A program made the translations under genes and the position numbers. A stretch of 64,000 bases of DNA, from NCBI GenBank assembly GCA_025890175.1, contig JANPYM010000008.1:453501-517500 (forward strand). The letters run 5' to 3'. Under the pieces are notes generated by a model. That model was not told where the DNA came from, made no database searches, and saw only the letters and a program-made list of their open reading frames with translations. The stretch comes from Ciborinia camelliae (Eukaryota > Ascomycota > Leotiomycetes > Helotiales > Sclerotiniaceae). Every line of letters begins with the position of its first letter. Within the stretch, counting starts at the first letter, position 1. Shown piece after piece: positions 9,953 to 24,632 of the stretch.

Positions 9953-10304
9953 TATTACGAATCTAAAGGTAATAAAAACAAAAAAAATGTTTGGGTATAG
10001 AATTCAGGTTTGAAGCTGATGTGTTGGCGATTGTTAGTATTTAATGTTGATTAATAGTAAATTTTTAATGTAATATTTAATTTTTAAATTATTTGATATA
10101 TATAAAAATAAGTTTTTATAATTAAATAAAAAAAGTTTTGAAAATATATAAAATTTTATATTAAATAAAATATTGTTGTTTATATAATAATCAATAATAT
10201 ATTATTAATTATTAAAAAAATAATAAAAATTTTATTTAAAAAATAATAAAATTTTTTTGAATTAATATTAATTTAATTAATTTTTTATATTTTTTATTTT
10301 ATTT
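9953..10304. repeat. left LTR of outer retrotransposon
   Basis: Aligns without gaps to 24281-24632. It starts TATTACGAATC where the other copy has TGTTATAAATT, so each copy keeps bases the other has lost. The last three bases do not match. G+C is retained in its outer (left) half and lost in its inner half. Confidence 0.85.
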
Positions 10305-13300
10305 AAAAAATAATTTATTAATTAAATTAATAATATTTAAAATAATATTAAATATAAAAAATATTTTTATATTTATTTGGTAAAATATTAAAATTGATGA
10401 TATATAAAATAATATTATTAATAAATTTTAGGTATATTAATAAAAAGTAAATTTCTTTTTAAAATTCGAAAATGTTTTGAAAAAAAGTTTTTGTAATATT
10501 TTAAAATGGTAAATATAAAGTATAAAAAATAATATAAAAATTATAAATAAAATTATAATTTAATTTAATTAAATATAAAAAATTATTGGGATTTTAATGT
10601 TTTTTTATGATATAATATTTGTTTATTTCGAATTAAATATTAAGTTTTTGAAATTTTAAAAACTATTTCGATATAAAAAAGTAAATATTTTTTAAATAAA
10701 ATTTTTTTTTTTTTTAAATTGAAATAATATTTAAAAATAATAATAAATATTATTTTTTTATTAATATTTAAAAAATAAATTATATAATATAATATTTTGA
10801 AAAACGTTTTTTAATAATATAATATTAATTTATTAATATAATTTAATTAAATAATATTATATAAATGAAATTTAAAAAATATATATATAATATAATTTTA
10901 AATAAAAGAAATTAATAATATATAACAATTATTTAAATATTGAAAATTAAATAATATTTAAAATAAAATATAAATAATTTTATTTTTTATTTAAATAATT
11001 TAAAAAAATATATAAAATATAAAACAAATAATATATATTATAAATAATTGTTTATGAATCTTTATTTTAATATAAACAAAAAAATATTTGAATTTTTTCG
11101 ATAATTCAAAATTTAAAAAAAATTTATAAAATAAATATATAAATTAAAAAATATTAATTAAATATATTACTTTATTAATATTACAAATTATTACTCTAAA
11201 AAAATATACAATATTTTCTTATACTACTCAAATCTTATTCAATTTTTTTATAAATTATAAAAAAATAATAAAAACATTACATTAATAAAACCTATCAAAA
11301 TCAAAATAAAACTAAATCAAAAAATTATATAAAAAAATTAATTAATAAAAAAAATTTAATATTAAAAATATTAAAAAAAATTAATAAAATATTATTAATA
11401 TTAACAAATAAATTATTATATTACTATTTATAAAAATTTGTTTAAATATTAATATTATTAAAAAAAATATTTTAAAAAAAATTATTTCAAAGAAAAAAAA
11501 AATTTATATTAATAAAAAAACATTAAACTTTTTTAATAAAAAAATAACAAAATATATTAATAAAAAAACAATAAAATTTAATAATTATTTTAAATATTTT
11601 TATAATTTTAAATTCAAATAAAAAGAAATATATTATTATTATTATTATTATTATATTCAAATCAAAATATTAATTAATAATATTTTATTGTTTTATTAAT
11701 TTAAACATTTAAATTAATATAATTTAACAAAATAAATATATCAAATAAAATTAGAAATTTATATTAAAAAAAAATATATCTTTAATATTTGTATTAAAAA
11801 TTTATATTTTTATTTATAAAAATTATTAATTTGTTATAAAAACAATAAATATATTAAAAAATAAAAAAATATGTATTTATTAATTTATTTTAATTATTTT
11901 GAATTTTTTTTATATAAATATAATTTTAAATTTTTTATAATTAAAAATAATAAATTTTGAAATTAATTAATAATTAATAAAATTTTATTTTCAATTTATT
12001 TTAAAATTCATTAAAATTATTTTAATATAAAAATTTATTAAAAAATAAACAAAAAAATACAAACTTTAATTTTATAATTAAATTAAATATTTAATTTTAA
12101 AATAATATAAATAAAATATAAAATTTTTATTTTAAAAATTTTTAATATTTTAAATAAATATAAAAATTTGAAATAAACTTTTTTAAAAAAGAAAAACAAA
12201 TTATTATTTAATTATTATTTAATAAAATATTAAATTAAATTAAAATTAAATATTATTTTTTTATAAAATTTAATATATATTTTTTAAAAAAAAAATTATC
12301 AATTTTAAAAAAATATTTAAAAAAATATTAATCAAAAAAATAAATTTATTATTTAATAAGTTTTATTAAAATTTTGATTATATTTATTTCAAAAAAAAAA
12401 TAAAGATTATTGATTATATATTAATTATAAAAAACTAAATCAAATTATTAAAAAAAATTAAATATTTTTATTTTTGATTAAGAAATCTTTTAATCGATTA
12501 TAAAAAAATATTATTTTTATTAAATTAGATTTAAAAGATATATATTATTGAATTCGAATTTAGGCCAAAAAACAAATAAAAAATAATATTTTATATTTAT
12601 TATAAATAATTTGAATATTTAATTATGTTTTTTAATTTTATAAATATTTTTGTTATTTTTTAAATTTATATTAATCAAATTTTTATAAAATTAATAAATA
12701 TTATATATATAATATATTGATTTATTTAAGAAATATTTAATAATATATTAATAATATTTATTAAATATTTGAAAAATTAATTGTTTATAAATTTTATATA
12801 AAATTTAAAAAATATATATTTAATAATAAAAAAATCAAGTTTTTGGAATTTATAATATTAAATAATAATATTATTATAAAACTTAGCAAAATTAAGATTA
12901 TTATTAAATAATTTATTTTTAGTATTTTGAAAAAAATTTAAATTTTTTTAGATTTTGTAAATTTTTATTAATAATTTATTAAAAAATATTTAAAAATAAT
13001 TAATGAAATAATAATATTATTTAAAAAAATTGAAAAAAAAAAAGATTATAAATATTTTTGTATAAAATATAAAAATATAAATATTTTTTGAAATATTAAA
13101 AATGATATTTATTATTATATTAATATTATAATATTTTTAATTAAAATTTAAAATAATAATTAAAATAAATATATTAAGATTTGTTTTAAAATATATATTT
13201 TTTAGTTATTTGAAAGAAAATTCGATTTAAAAGAATTATTGTAATAATATTTTATAATATTTTATTTTAAAAAATTAAATTTTGTAAAATAATATTATAT

Positions 13301-14059
13301 AATTTATAATTAAGAATTATTAATAATATATATTATATTTTATAAATAATAATATTATATTATAAATAATTGTTATATTATTATTATAAAAATAAATTAT
13401 AATAATTTTTAATATTTTATAATTAAAAAAAAATTAAATAATAAATAAATTAGATAAGCTAAAATATTTATTATATATAATTTCGAAATTAAATATAAAA
13501 TTAAAAAATTAAATTTAATAAATAAATTATCAAAATAATTAAATTATTTTGGTGATTTAAAAAATAACAATAAAATATTTTTAATATTAAAAAATAAATT
13601 AAAAAATATAATAATTTTGATTAAAATATATTATTAATTAAATATAAAACAAATATTTTTATAAAATGTTATAAATCTTTTTTTAAAAAAAAAAATTGTT
13701 TATTTTTTTATAATTTAAAAAGATTATTAATAAAGATTAATTATAAATAATTAATATTTTATTAAATAATTAATATTATAATTAAAAACAAAACGATATT
13801 AAATATTATATTGAAATTTATAAAAAATATTTTATTATAATTATAAAAATATAATAAATTTATAAAAAATAAAAAATATATTAAATAAAAATAAAAGTTT
13901 GTTAAAAATATTTTATTATAATAAATAAATATTAAAAAAAATAATTATTTATAATAAAATTATTTTTATATTATTAGATTTTATTATAAGGATAAAGATT
14001 TTAGGGATTTATTATAATAATTTAATAAAAAAGTATTAGGGTATAAAAAAAATATTAAA

Positions 14060-14260
14060 TGTTGATTCGATTACTCGGTGATAAGTAACTATTGATTAAT
14101 AGCATATAATAAATAAATTATATTGTAAGGTATATTAGGATCGAATACGAAATATGCGATTTTTATATACATTTGCTACACAGATGATATAGCTATATGT
14201 GGCTAGCATTGTTGTTAGCGAAATTACGTAATCGAAAATTACATACTCTAAATCGCAATA
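14060..14260 (-). repeat. left (3') LTR of inner element
   Basis: Begins TGTTGATTCG and ends AATCGCAATA. The first 41 bases match the right LTR with transitions only. Its left half has kept G+C; its right half is mutated. Confidence 0.9.
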
Positions 14261-15277
14261 TTAACATTTTTTGAAAAAAAATAAGTATATATATTTGAAA
14301 GTAAATATAAAATGCAAAATATATATATAATAAAAAAAAAAATATAAAAAAAAAAAATATAAAAAATAATTTTATTATTTTTTACTATACATCCTATATA
14401 TATTATATATATAAATATTTATATTAAAACTAATACCAATATATTCGTTTTTGATACAATTTCAATTCGATATTAATTGAATACATTCAACCTATTAATT
14501 GGATTTTAACTTATATATATTCGAATCGATAAAATTAATTAATATTTAATAATATTTTGTTTTTATCATAATATCCGCTAAATTGCTTTTATTATTAATT
14601 TATATTATCTTAATAATCTTTCAATATTTATAATTTTATCAAAATATTATAATATTAATTATAAATTATTTTTTTTAAATCGTTTCAAGTTTTATAATAT
14701 ATTTATATAATAATTTAAAATTAATATATATTATAAATAAAATTTTATTTAATCCTAAAATGTTATTAATAATATCCTTAATTATCAATATAATGTTAAA
14801 TCTAAATATAAATATATAAAATTTAAATATAAAAATATTTTTTGTAATTCGTTTATATTTAATAAAAAATCAATATATGATATTTGTTTATTTATAATTA
14901 TTTATAAAAACAATAATATAATTTATTTAAAATAATAGATTCTTATTATTAACGAAAAATATATTTACAAAAATAATAAACTATAAAGATTTTTTGTTTA
15001 ATAATACAAATAAAAGATTATAATTAACATTTATAATCTATTATACAAAATATTTGTTTAAAGTTTTAACGTTTTCTTCGTTCAATTTAATAATTTGAAT
15101 TACAAAAAAATAATTGTATAAAATTTCGAATTAATAAATTTATTTGATATAAAATCTTTAAACTTATTATAAAAAGAATTATTCCTATATATTAACATTT
15201 TTTTATAATTTATTATACATTTTAGATATATTCTATAAATTAGAAATAATTAATTTAATAAAATTAATTTAATTTTT

Positions 15278-15490
15278 TTAAATAAAATAAATATCAATTC
15301 TATATAATATAAAAACTTTATTATTAAATTTAATTAATATAAATAATGTAAATTCTTTTTTTGATTTTATTTTAAAAACTATTTTTATTAGTTTTATTTG
15401 TTTTAATATTACAAACTTAATATTAATTACAATAAAAATATTATTAATTTGTAATCTTATAATATCAAAATCGATATTGCCTATATACAA
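15278..15490 (-). pseudogene. relic of copia-type reverse transcriptase
   Basis: An open stretch on the minus strand of about 70 codons. Its spacing resembles the palm region of fungal Ty1/copia reverse transcriptases: LQINNIFIV stands where those enzymes carry a Gln-Thr-Asp-Asp core, followed by a Lys-rich segment and IKFNNKVF. Asp-to-Asn and Thr-to-Ile are what G-to-A and C-to-T mutation produce. It is surely inactive. Identification is by pattern only. Confidence 0.5.
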
Positions 15491-18400
15491 TAGCTTAATA
15501 TTGTTTGTATATAATAAATAAAGATTATAAATAAATATAATTATATAAAACTTTTGAATATAATAATTATAGTAAATATAGAATTAATAATTATTTACTT
15601 TAAAAATGTTATACAAAAGTTTATATATTTAAAATAATATATCAAAATTCAATTTTATTTTTATTAAAAATATAATATAAAATAATTAAATTAATTTATT
15701 AAAAAATTATATATAAACTTAAATAATATTATGAATATACAAATTTATACTTTAATTACAAAAAATCATTATTAATATTATAAATATTCGCTAATTATAA
15801 TATTAAATTATTAATAATTAAATTAAAATTATATTTTTATTATTATTATTATATATTTAAACAATTAAATATAATTTTTTATATACTTTATTTATTCCAA
15901 ATTCTTTAATTTCATTTATAAAACATAATTTAAAGATTCAAATTTTAAATAATATTTTTATTTTTAATATAATCTCAAATATACCTTTTTTTATCAATTT
16001 ATTAATTTTTTTACACCAAAAATCAATATACAAAAATAAAATATAATCAATACAAAATACTTTATTATAATTATATTTTTGTATAAATATTATAAATTAT
16101 AATATATTTAAAATAAATATTATAATTAAATTTATTAAATATTAAATAATATATAATTATAAAATTTGCCTAAAATCCTTTAATAAAAATATAAATAAAA
16201 AACGAACCAAAATAATAATTTATAATATTTACAAAAATCTTTTTGTTAAATATAAAATATTGTTTTATATTTTATTAAAATTAATTAATAAATTTAATTC
16301 AAATTGTAATTTATATAAAAATAATTTTATTTAAATAATTCGGAATTTTATAATATCACATTCTTATTTAACCATATATAATTTGCTATTAATATAAAAA
16401 AGTTTTTATAATCCAATTTATTAACCTTTTACAAAAAATCTAACCTTATATTATACTAATATTTTAAAATTAATTAAAAAATTATAAATAATTATAATAA
16501 TTAGTTTATTTCGTTTTATCAAAATATTTTTAATTTATTATTTAATTTATAATTTCGATATTATTGTTATTACTTTTTTTATTATTACAATTTTTTAAAT
16601 AATATTTAATATTAAAATATTATATTTTATTATTTATAAATAAATATTATATATTAATAAAATAAATATTATATTATTTAATTTTATAATATTATTAATT
16701 GTTTTTATTATTATTTACAATATATATTATTTGTTTAATTCTTTATAAATAAAATCGCTAAAAATAATAATATAAATTTTACAAATTAAATTATAATATT
16801 GTTTAATAATATTAATTAATTAATAAATTTTAATTAATATAATTTTTATATCGATTTTTATAAATATTACAAATTAAACAAAATTTTTACTAATAAATTA
16901 AATATTAATATTGTAAACAATATAATTAAATAGTTTAATATATATATCGATTTATATATATTTTAAAATATTTTATATATATTTAATTATAATATTATTT
17001 AATTAATTAGTAATTTAATATTTTATAATTTTATTAACAATATACAATATTAATTTATTATTAATATAAAAGATATTAATATATATTGAAAAATTATATT
17101 TAATATCGTTTCGTAAAATAAATTTAAATTGTTTTAAAAATTTATTATATTTTTAATATTATTTATAAAACTTTATTAATTTTTTAATCAATTTTAAATC
17201 ACAATTATTATACTTTATATACTCCAATAATTATTGAAAATAATATACAGCCGAATAATTAAAACGTTAATACAATTATTAAAACTCAAATATCGTTAAA
17301 TAATATTTCTTCAAATTCATTAAATAAAATTATAAATTAATATTTTATTAAATAAAAATATAATTATATTTATATATAACAAAATAATTAATATAAAATA
17401 ATTCCTTTTTTTATATAAATATATTATTAATATTTTTGTAATATATTTTAAGTCGATTTATATTAATAAAATTAAATAAAAACAATATACTTATAAATAT
17501 AATATAAAATTCGATAATTCTAATAAAAAATTTAATTATAAAAAAACTAATAAAATCAATAAATTCAATATTAAAAATGATTAATATATTATTTACAATT
17601 AAACAATTTAATATTAAATTTATAAATTTCTGAAAAACTTAAAACTAAATATATTTAGCAATCGATTTTTATGTTACATCGATATTAATAATTATATTTT
17701 AAAATTCGAAATTACTATATTAAAAAATTATATTTAAAAGTTTTATAATTAATATATATATTAAAACTTTCATTATTAAATTATTAATAATTTTTTTATT
17801 ATTAATAATTGATTTATATAATATATAAAAAACTTTTATATTACTATCAAAATTATTATTTATATAAAATATATCTTTTTTTTTTTTAATAAATTTATTT
17901 ATTTCAAAATCGATTTAATATTATTAAAATTTGTTTTTATAATATTAAATTTATTTAATTTATTTTTTCGAAATATATTTCTTTTTACCTTTATTGTTAT
18001 TATTTTTGTTATAAAAATTTAAATTGTATAACCAAAATTATAATAAAAATTAAAATTGAAAAAATAATCAAAATTAAAATTTGTTGCAATTATAATTATA
18101 ATTGTAATTAAAATTATTATTATAATTAAAATTATTATTACAATTATTATTATTATTATTATTTTAATTAAAATTTTAATTAAAATTTAAATTATAATTA
18201 TTACAATTGTAATTACCTTATTTATAATTATACTTTTTATTTTTAATATTATTTTAATTAATATATTTTCAATTTATATAATATATTTCAAATTACTTTT
18301 TATTTTATTATTTATTTTTAAATCAAATACTATACTTAATAATATTTAATTAAATTAAAATATATAATAATAATTTATAAATCTTTACATTAATATATAA

Positions 18401-20150
18401 ATTATTTTAAAAAATAATAAATAAATTTAACAATTTTTAATATATATATTTATATACTAAATAAAATTTATAAATTATAAAAAATTTGTTATAAAAAATA
18501 TTATTAATTTGTTTTTATAATAAAAATTAATATAAAACATTTTAAATTTTTTTAATAAATAATAACAAATATTTATTAAATATTTTATTCAAATTTTTAT
18601 TTATTATTATTTAAAATAATATTTAAACTTATTTATTTTTAATTACATATACATATTTCTTTTTTGCAAAATATTATTATAATAATTTAATAAAAATTTC
18701 AAATATCTAAAACTTTTTTATAAAAATATAATAAATTTATAAAATATTATTAATTAATATATAATTAAAAAAAATATTATTTATTAATATATATTATAAA
18801 AGATATTAAATTTATATTAAATATTATTATCAATTTTGAAATATTTTAATTTATTATTATAAAACAATTTTTGAATAATTAATATTATATTATATTAAAA
18901 CTAATATATTTATCTAATACTATTTAAGAAAATCATATATCTACTATTTAATAAAAAAAGCAATAACAAAAATGAAAATAATAGATTATTTAAATTCAGC
19001 TTTTTTAATGAAATAAGAAAAAATATATCAAAATATTTAAATAAATTTTTAAATATAAAAAATAGAAAACAAATAATATAATATTGTTTCATAAAACATT
19101 TAATCCTAAAAAAATGAAATTCAAAATCGCCTTATTTTAAAACTTTTTTAATTTGTTTTTTCGTTTATAAAACATATCTTAAAAATCTAATAATATTATA
19201 AAATCTTTAAATAATAATAATATTAAATAAAATATACACTTTTCGTAAACATAATATTTGTTAATATTTAAACAAATTAATATTATTAAATTATTTAAAT
19301 TTTTTTATTTAAAATAAATTAAATTAATTATAAATAATATTTTAAAAATCAAAATTTTAAATATTAATATACTTGTAACCAAAAAATCGAAATATAATAT
19401 ATTTGTTTATTTTTTTACCAATAATTTTTTTAATAATTTCAAAACTATCAAAAATTTTTTTTCAAAATTTGTAAAATTTATTATTATTAAAAATATACCT
19501 TATAAAAAAACTATCTACAATCTTTGATTTTATTATAATTATTAATTTTTATATTATAAATAATTATATCCTTTATCATTTTTACAAAAACAAAAATAAT
19601 TAAAAGAAAATGTTTTTTATATTAAAACCGAAATTAAAAATTAATAATATATTTAAAACAAAAAATAAAAATAATATTTGTAATTATTATATATTAATAC
19701 AAAGAATGTAGACAATATTATATACAATTGTTATATATAATACAATATAATATTAATTAAAAAAAATAAATAATTAAAAAAAAAATATAAAAAATTAAAA
19801 TCAAAAAATAATAGAAAAAATAAAAGATTATAAACAAATTATATAAAACTAATTTAAAATATAATATTGTTTTTACATATATAAATTAACGTTTTCGAGC
19901 CAATCCGAATTAAAAAAATGATTTGCGAAATATAAAAAAATAAATGAATGTATAAAAAAAGATATAAAAATTGATATAAAATAAAATAAAAAAATGAAAA
20001 AAAATTTGAAAATAAATAAAAATAATTTAAAATAAATTTTGAATAAAAATTTGTAAATAATATAAAATAAAATAATATCTTATAAATTACATAATAAATA
20101 TAAAAATTAAATAAACAATTAATTTTTTTAAATTTAATCTTTTTATAGTA

Positions 20151-20301
20151 ATCTTTTTGTTATATAAATTATAATAACTTTTATTAAAAAAATCGTTATA
20201 TTCAAAATCGAATTTTTAATACTTAACGTTTTAACAATCTTTTTATTATATAAATTATAATAATTTTTATTAAAAAAATCGTTATATTCAAAATCGAATT
20301 T
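20151..20301. repeat. 86-bp spaced direct repeat in inner element
   Basis: A segment of about 66 bp starting ATCTTTTT and ending TTCAAAATCGAATTTTT occurs at 20151 and 20237, close to the right LTR. Confidence 0.8.
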
Positions 20302-20529
20302 TTTTGAAGGTTTTAAAAATTATATCGTTTTTTAAATCAAATAATTATATATATTTTAAATATTATAAATGTTTAATTTAAGGGAATATAATATTTTATT
20401 TATTAATTTTTCGTTATCAAATATTTTTAATAATATTAATTGTATTTATAATTATCAATTTTCGAAAAAGATTTTAAAATAACTTTTATTTAATTAATTT
20501 ATAATATTTTTATAAATAATATTAATTAA

Positions 20530-20730
20530 TATTAATTTAATTATTTAATAATAAATAATTATTAATTAATAATATATAATAAATAAATTATATTATAAGA
20601 TATATTAAGATTAAATACAAAATACACAATCCTTATATACACCCACTACACGGGCGGTGTGGCCGCACGCAGCCGGCGCCGCCGCTAGCGGAGTCATGTG
20701 ACCGGAGGCCACGTGCCCCAAATCGCGACA
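20530..20730 (-). repeat. right (5') LTR of inner element with G+C-rich half
   Basis: Same length as the left LTR. The left half is stripped to A/T, while 20641-20730 is G+C-rich and holds GCCGGCGCCGCCGCTAGCGG and CACGTG. It ends CGCGACA before the TTAAA duplication. Confidence 0.9.
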
Positions 20731-21968
20731 TTAAAAATATTAAAAAAAAAATATTTTTAATAAAATATAAAAAAAAATATTAAAGAATATATTAAGATTT
20801 ATATAATATATTAATATTTAATAATAAAATATTATTGATTATATAATAAATTAAAAATATTTTTTTTTATAAAATTTTGAAAAAACAATAATTATAAATT
20901 TTATTATAAATTTATTTTTTTTAAAAATTAAAAAATATATTTATAATATAATTTTTATAATAATTAATAAATTTATAAAATTAATAAAATATATATTTAT
21001 AATTAAAACAATTAATTTATTTAAATTAATAAAAATATTATTTATATATATATTTAAAAATTTCGATATATTGAAAAATATTATTTTAAATAAAAAATTA
21101 TAATTTACAAATTATTTTTAAAAAAATTTAATATTTTATCTTTATATTTATTAAAAGCTATTAATAATATTTTATTTTTAAATTAATAAATAAATTAAAT
21201 AATAAAACCAAAATCTTATATATTATATTATATATTATTCGAATTAAAGATAAAATAATTAAATATTATTATTATTTTTAATAAAATTTATATATAATAT
21301 TAATTAATATAATATAATAAAAAAGATTTTATTTAAAATAATATATAATTTTTAATTTATATTTAATTATATTAATAAAAACATTAATATAAAAAAAAAG
21401 ATATTAATAATCTATAAAAAAATTGAAACTTTAATAAAGAAATAAAAAAAGTTTAAGGAATTTTGATAAAAAATAATTATAAAAAAAATCTAAAAAAATA
21501 TTTTAATAAAATATTAATAATTTAATATTAATAATTTAATAATATTTAATATAAAGAATATTAAACAATTAAAATTTAAAAAGAAATTTTTAAAATAATT
21601 TATAAGGTTATTTATAATTATTAATATTATTTTAAATAAATAATTATATAAATTAAAACTATTTTTTATTTACAAAATATATAATATATTTTATATTTTT
21701 TTATTAAAATTTTAATATAAAAAAAAGAATATTGCTAATTTATTATTATTTAAAAAAATAAAAAAAAAGTTAAAATACAAAATAAAAAAAATTTTAATAT
21801 ATTGAAAAAAAAAAAGAAATATAATATTTAATTTAATAGAAAGATTATATTTTATTTAAAGATATATAAAAATTAGGGAAGAATCTTTAAAATTCGGATA
21901 TAATTTTAAATAATTATTTTAACAAAAAAATATTATTAATATAATATTAACAAAAACAAATAAATATA

Positions 21969-22150
21969 TTATAAATAAAAATAATTTTGAATAATTTATA
22001 TATTATTATAAAAATATTATAAATAAAAACAATTTTAAATAATTTGTATATTATTATAAAAATATTATAGATCAAAATAATCTTAAATAATTTGTATATT
22101 ATTATAAAAATATTATAAATTAAAATAAATATAAAGATTTATATATTATT
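21969..22150. repeat. 48-bp tandem repeat, about 3.5 copies
   Basis: Units contain AATTT..ATATTATTATAAAAATATTATA, each about 48 bp, differing mostly by transitions. They lie inside the right arm of the outer element. Confidence 0.75.
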
Positions 22151-23356
22151 ATAAAATCCAATAATTAAAAATCAAAGTTTGTTAATTAATTAATGATAAA
22201 ATTATATTCAAAAAAAAAATGTAAATAAAAATATTTATTCATTTATATTATTATATTATTAAAAGATTTTATATTTTTTTTATTATTATTAAATAATTTT
22301 AAACAAAAAAAGATTATTTTTATTAATAATATTTGAGTTATTATTAAAAAAAAATTCTAAAAATTAATAAAATAAATTGTATATATATTAATTTCTTTTA
22401 ATAATATATTATTAAAATTTATAAAAAATGTAGGGTTTAAATAAGAGATTATTATTAATTAATAATAAAAAATAAATATTTAATAATAAATTTTTATTAA
22501 AAAACAAAACAAAATTAAAAAACTAAAATTTTAAAAAAAAATAATTAATTTTTAATATATATTAAAAATTAATTATTTATTAAATAATAATATTTTTATT
22601 TATATTTATATTTATATTATTAAAAAGATTAAAATTGGGAAACAAAAAAGAATTAAAAACAATATTTTGAAAGGATTTATAGATTTTGTATTTTGAAAAA
22701 AAAGAAATATATATTAATTATTTAATATTTAAAGATTTATAAGGAATTAAAATAAAGCAAATAATTTAAAAATTCAAAGATTTTAAAAATAATTAAAAAA
22801 GTTTAAAAAATTTGATTTTTAGAAATTCCGATTTAAAAAAATTATTTTTTTATTAATTATTATTGAAAAACGATTTGAAATTTAGTTTTTTAAAAATCTA
22901 AATTTTTTTTGAAAAACAAAAGAAAATATTTTAAACGAAAATATTATTTTTTAAAGTAGTTTTTTTTTTATTTTTTGTAATAACTTTTTTTTTTTTTTTT
23001 TTTTAAAAATAGAAAGAGTAGAAGGAGTAGTTGGAATAAAAATTTTTGTTTTTTTTTTTAATAAATATTTATTATTCAAATTAAAGTTTAATATATTTTT
23101 AATATTTATATTTTTAATTTTTTTAATTAAAAAAGAAAAATATATTTATATATATTAATTAATAATTAATAAATATATAAAAAATAATCTATAAAATATT
23201 AATAAATATTTAATAAATTTATTAAAATTATATTTATATTAAAAAAAAAAATTATTATAGTTATAATAACTTTTTTTATATTGTAAGATTTATATATTAA
23301 ATTAATATATTTTGTTTTGTAAATTATAATAAAAATAATTAAAATATATTTTTTTT

Positions 23357-23533
23357 AATAAAAAACAAAATAGTTTTATATTTTTTTTTTTTTAATAAAA
23401 TTTAATTTTATATTGTTATATTTTTATTAATAATAAAATAATTAATTAATAAAAAACAAAATAGTTTTATATTTTTTTTTTTAATAAAATTTAATTTTAT
23501 ATTGTTATATTTTTATTAATAATAAAATAATCA
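23357..23533. repeat. 91-bp tandem duplication in outer element
   Basis: Two nearly identical copies start at 23357 and 23448 with AATAAAAAACAAAATAG and differ mainly in T-run length. Confidence 0.85.
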
Positions 23534-24280
23534 ATTAATATTAAAATAAAATTGTTTAAAAAACAGATTGTAAAACTTTTTTTTATAAATATATTTATTA
23601 TATAATAATAAGAGATTATTAAAAAACAAACATTTTTGATTTATAATATTATTTTTTAATAATATTTTTTTAATTTTATAAAAATTAATTAATTTTGTAT
23701 AATAAAAATAAATAAATTTAATAAAAATTATAAAGGTATTTATAGAATGTTGAATAATTGTTATAAAAAAAATAGGAAAAGATATAATATTAATAAAATA
23801 ATTAATTGAAAAAAAAATATAAAGAAATATAAAAAATAATATTAATGAAAATTAAAGGTTTGAATTTTGAATTATAAAAATAAAAAAAATATAAAGTTTA
23901 ATTATTTAACAAAAAAATCAATAAAAACTTTTTTTTTTTATATTAAAAAAGAAATTTTAAATATAAAATTACAAAAATAAAATTATTAAAATAATTTATA
24001 ATATTTAACCAATATTTATTAGATATTTATAGAACTTTTAATAAATCAAAAAAATAGAATAATATAAATATATAATATTAAAATATATTTTATCTAAAAT
24101 CGATATTTTATTAATAATATAAATTTTAAATTAATAAAAAATAAATTATTATCTAAAAATTGTTGTTTATACAAAAAAATAATTATAAAAATATAAATTA
24201 AAAAAATATTTTAATATATATAAACAACAAATTTTAATAAATAAAGTTTTTTAAATAAAATATCTTAAAAAAAAAGATTT

Positions 24281-24632
24281 TGTTATAAATTTAAAAATAA
24301 AAAAAATTAAAAAAATGTTTAAATATAAAATTTAGATTTGAAATTGATATATTAATAATTATTAATATTTAATATTAATTGATAGTGAATTTTTAATATA
24401 ATGCTTAATTTTTAAATTATTTGATATATATAAAAACGGGTTTTTATAGTTAAACAAAAAGGATTTCGGAAATATATAAAATTTTATATTAAATAAAGTA
24501 TTATTGCTTATATAGCGATTAACAATATATTATCGATTATTAAAAAGATAATAAGAATTTTATTTAAAAAATAATAAAAAGTCTTTGGGCCAATATTGAT
24601 CTAGTTGATTCCTTGCATTTTCTATCTTAACA
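24281..24632. repeat. right LTR of outer retrotransposon
   Basis: Begins TGTTATAAAT and ends TATCTTAACA, followed by TAAAC. G+C content increases towards its right end (CTTTGGGCCAATATTGATC), the mirror image of the left LTR. Confidence 0.88.

Larger units (their letters stand above)
14060..20730 (-). mobile_element. inner Ty1/copia-like LTR retrotransposon, RIP-degraded, TSD TTAAA
   Basis: A 6,671-bp element with two 201-bp LTRs (14060-14260, 20530-20730), flanked by TTAAA at 14055-14059 and 20731-20735. It is inserted in the outer element. A relic reverse transcriptase on the minus strand lies about 1.0-1.2 kb from the left LTR, where the 3'-terminal RT of a copia element would lie if the element points left. 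The right LTR read on the minus strand carries TGTATATAAGG, a good TATA box, supporting this orientation. Confidence 0.88.
9953..24632. mobile_element. outer LTR retrotransposon, RIP-degraded, TSD TAAAC
   Basis: Bounded by about 352-bp direct repeats and flanked by TAAAC at 9948-9952 and 24633-24637. Subtracting the inner insertion leaves about 8.0 kb, a normal length for an LTR retrotransposon. No coding region survives. An A-rich stretch with G (around 24265-24278) just before the right LTR could be a decayed polypurine tract, which would give plus orientation; this is weak. Superfamily is not determinable by eye. Confidence 0.85.

Noticed and set aside
18910..19092. 60-codon minus ORF in the A+T island
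   Set aside because: Low-complexity Leu/Phe/Ile/Asn translation of A/T-rich DNA, with no readable family pattern.
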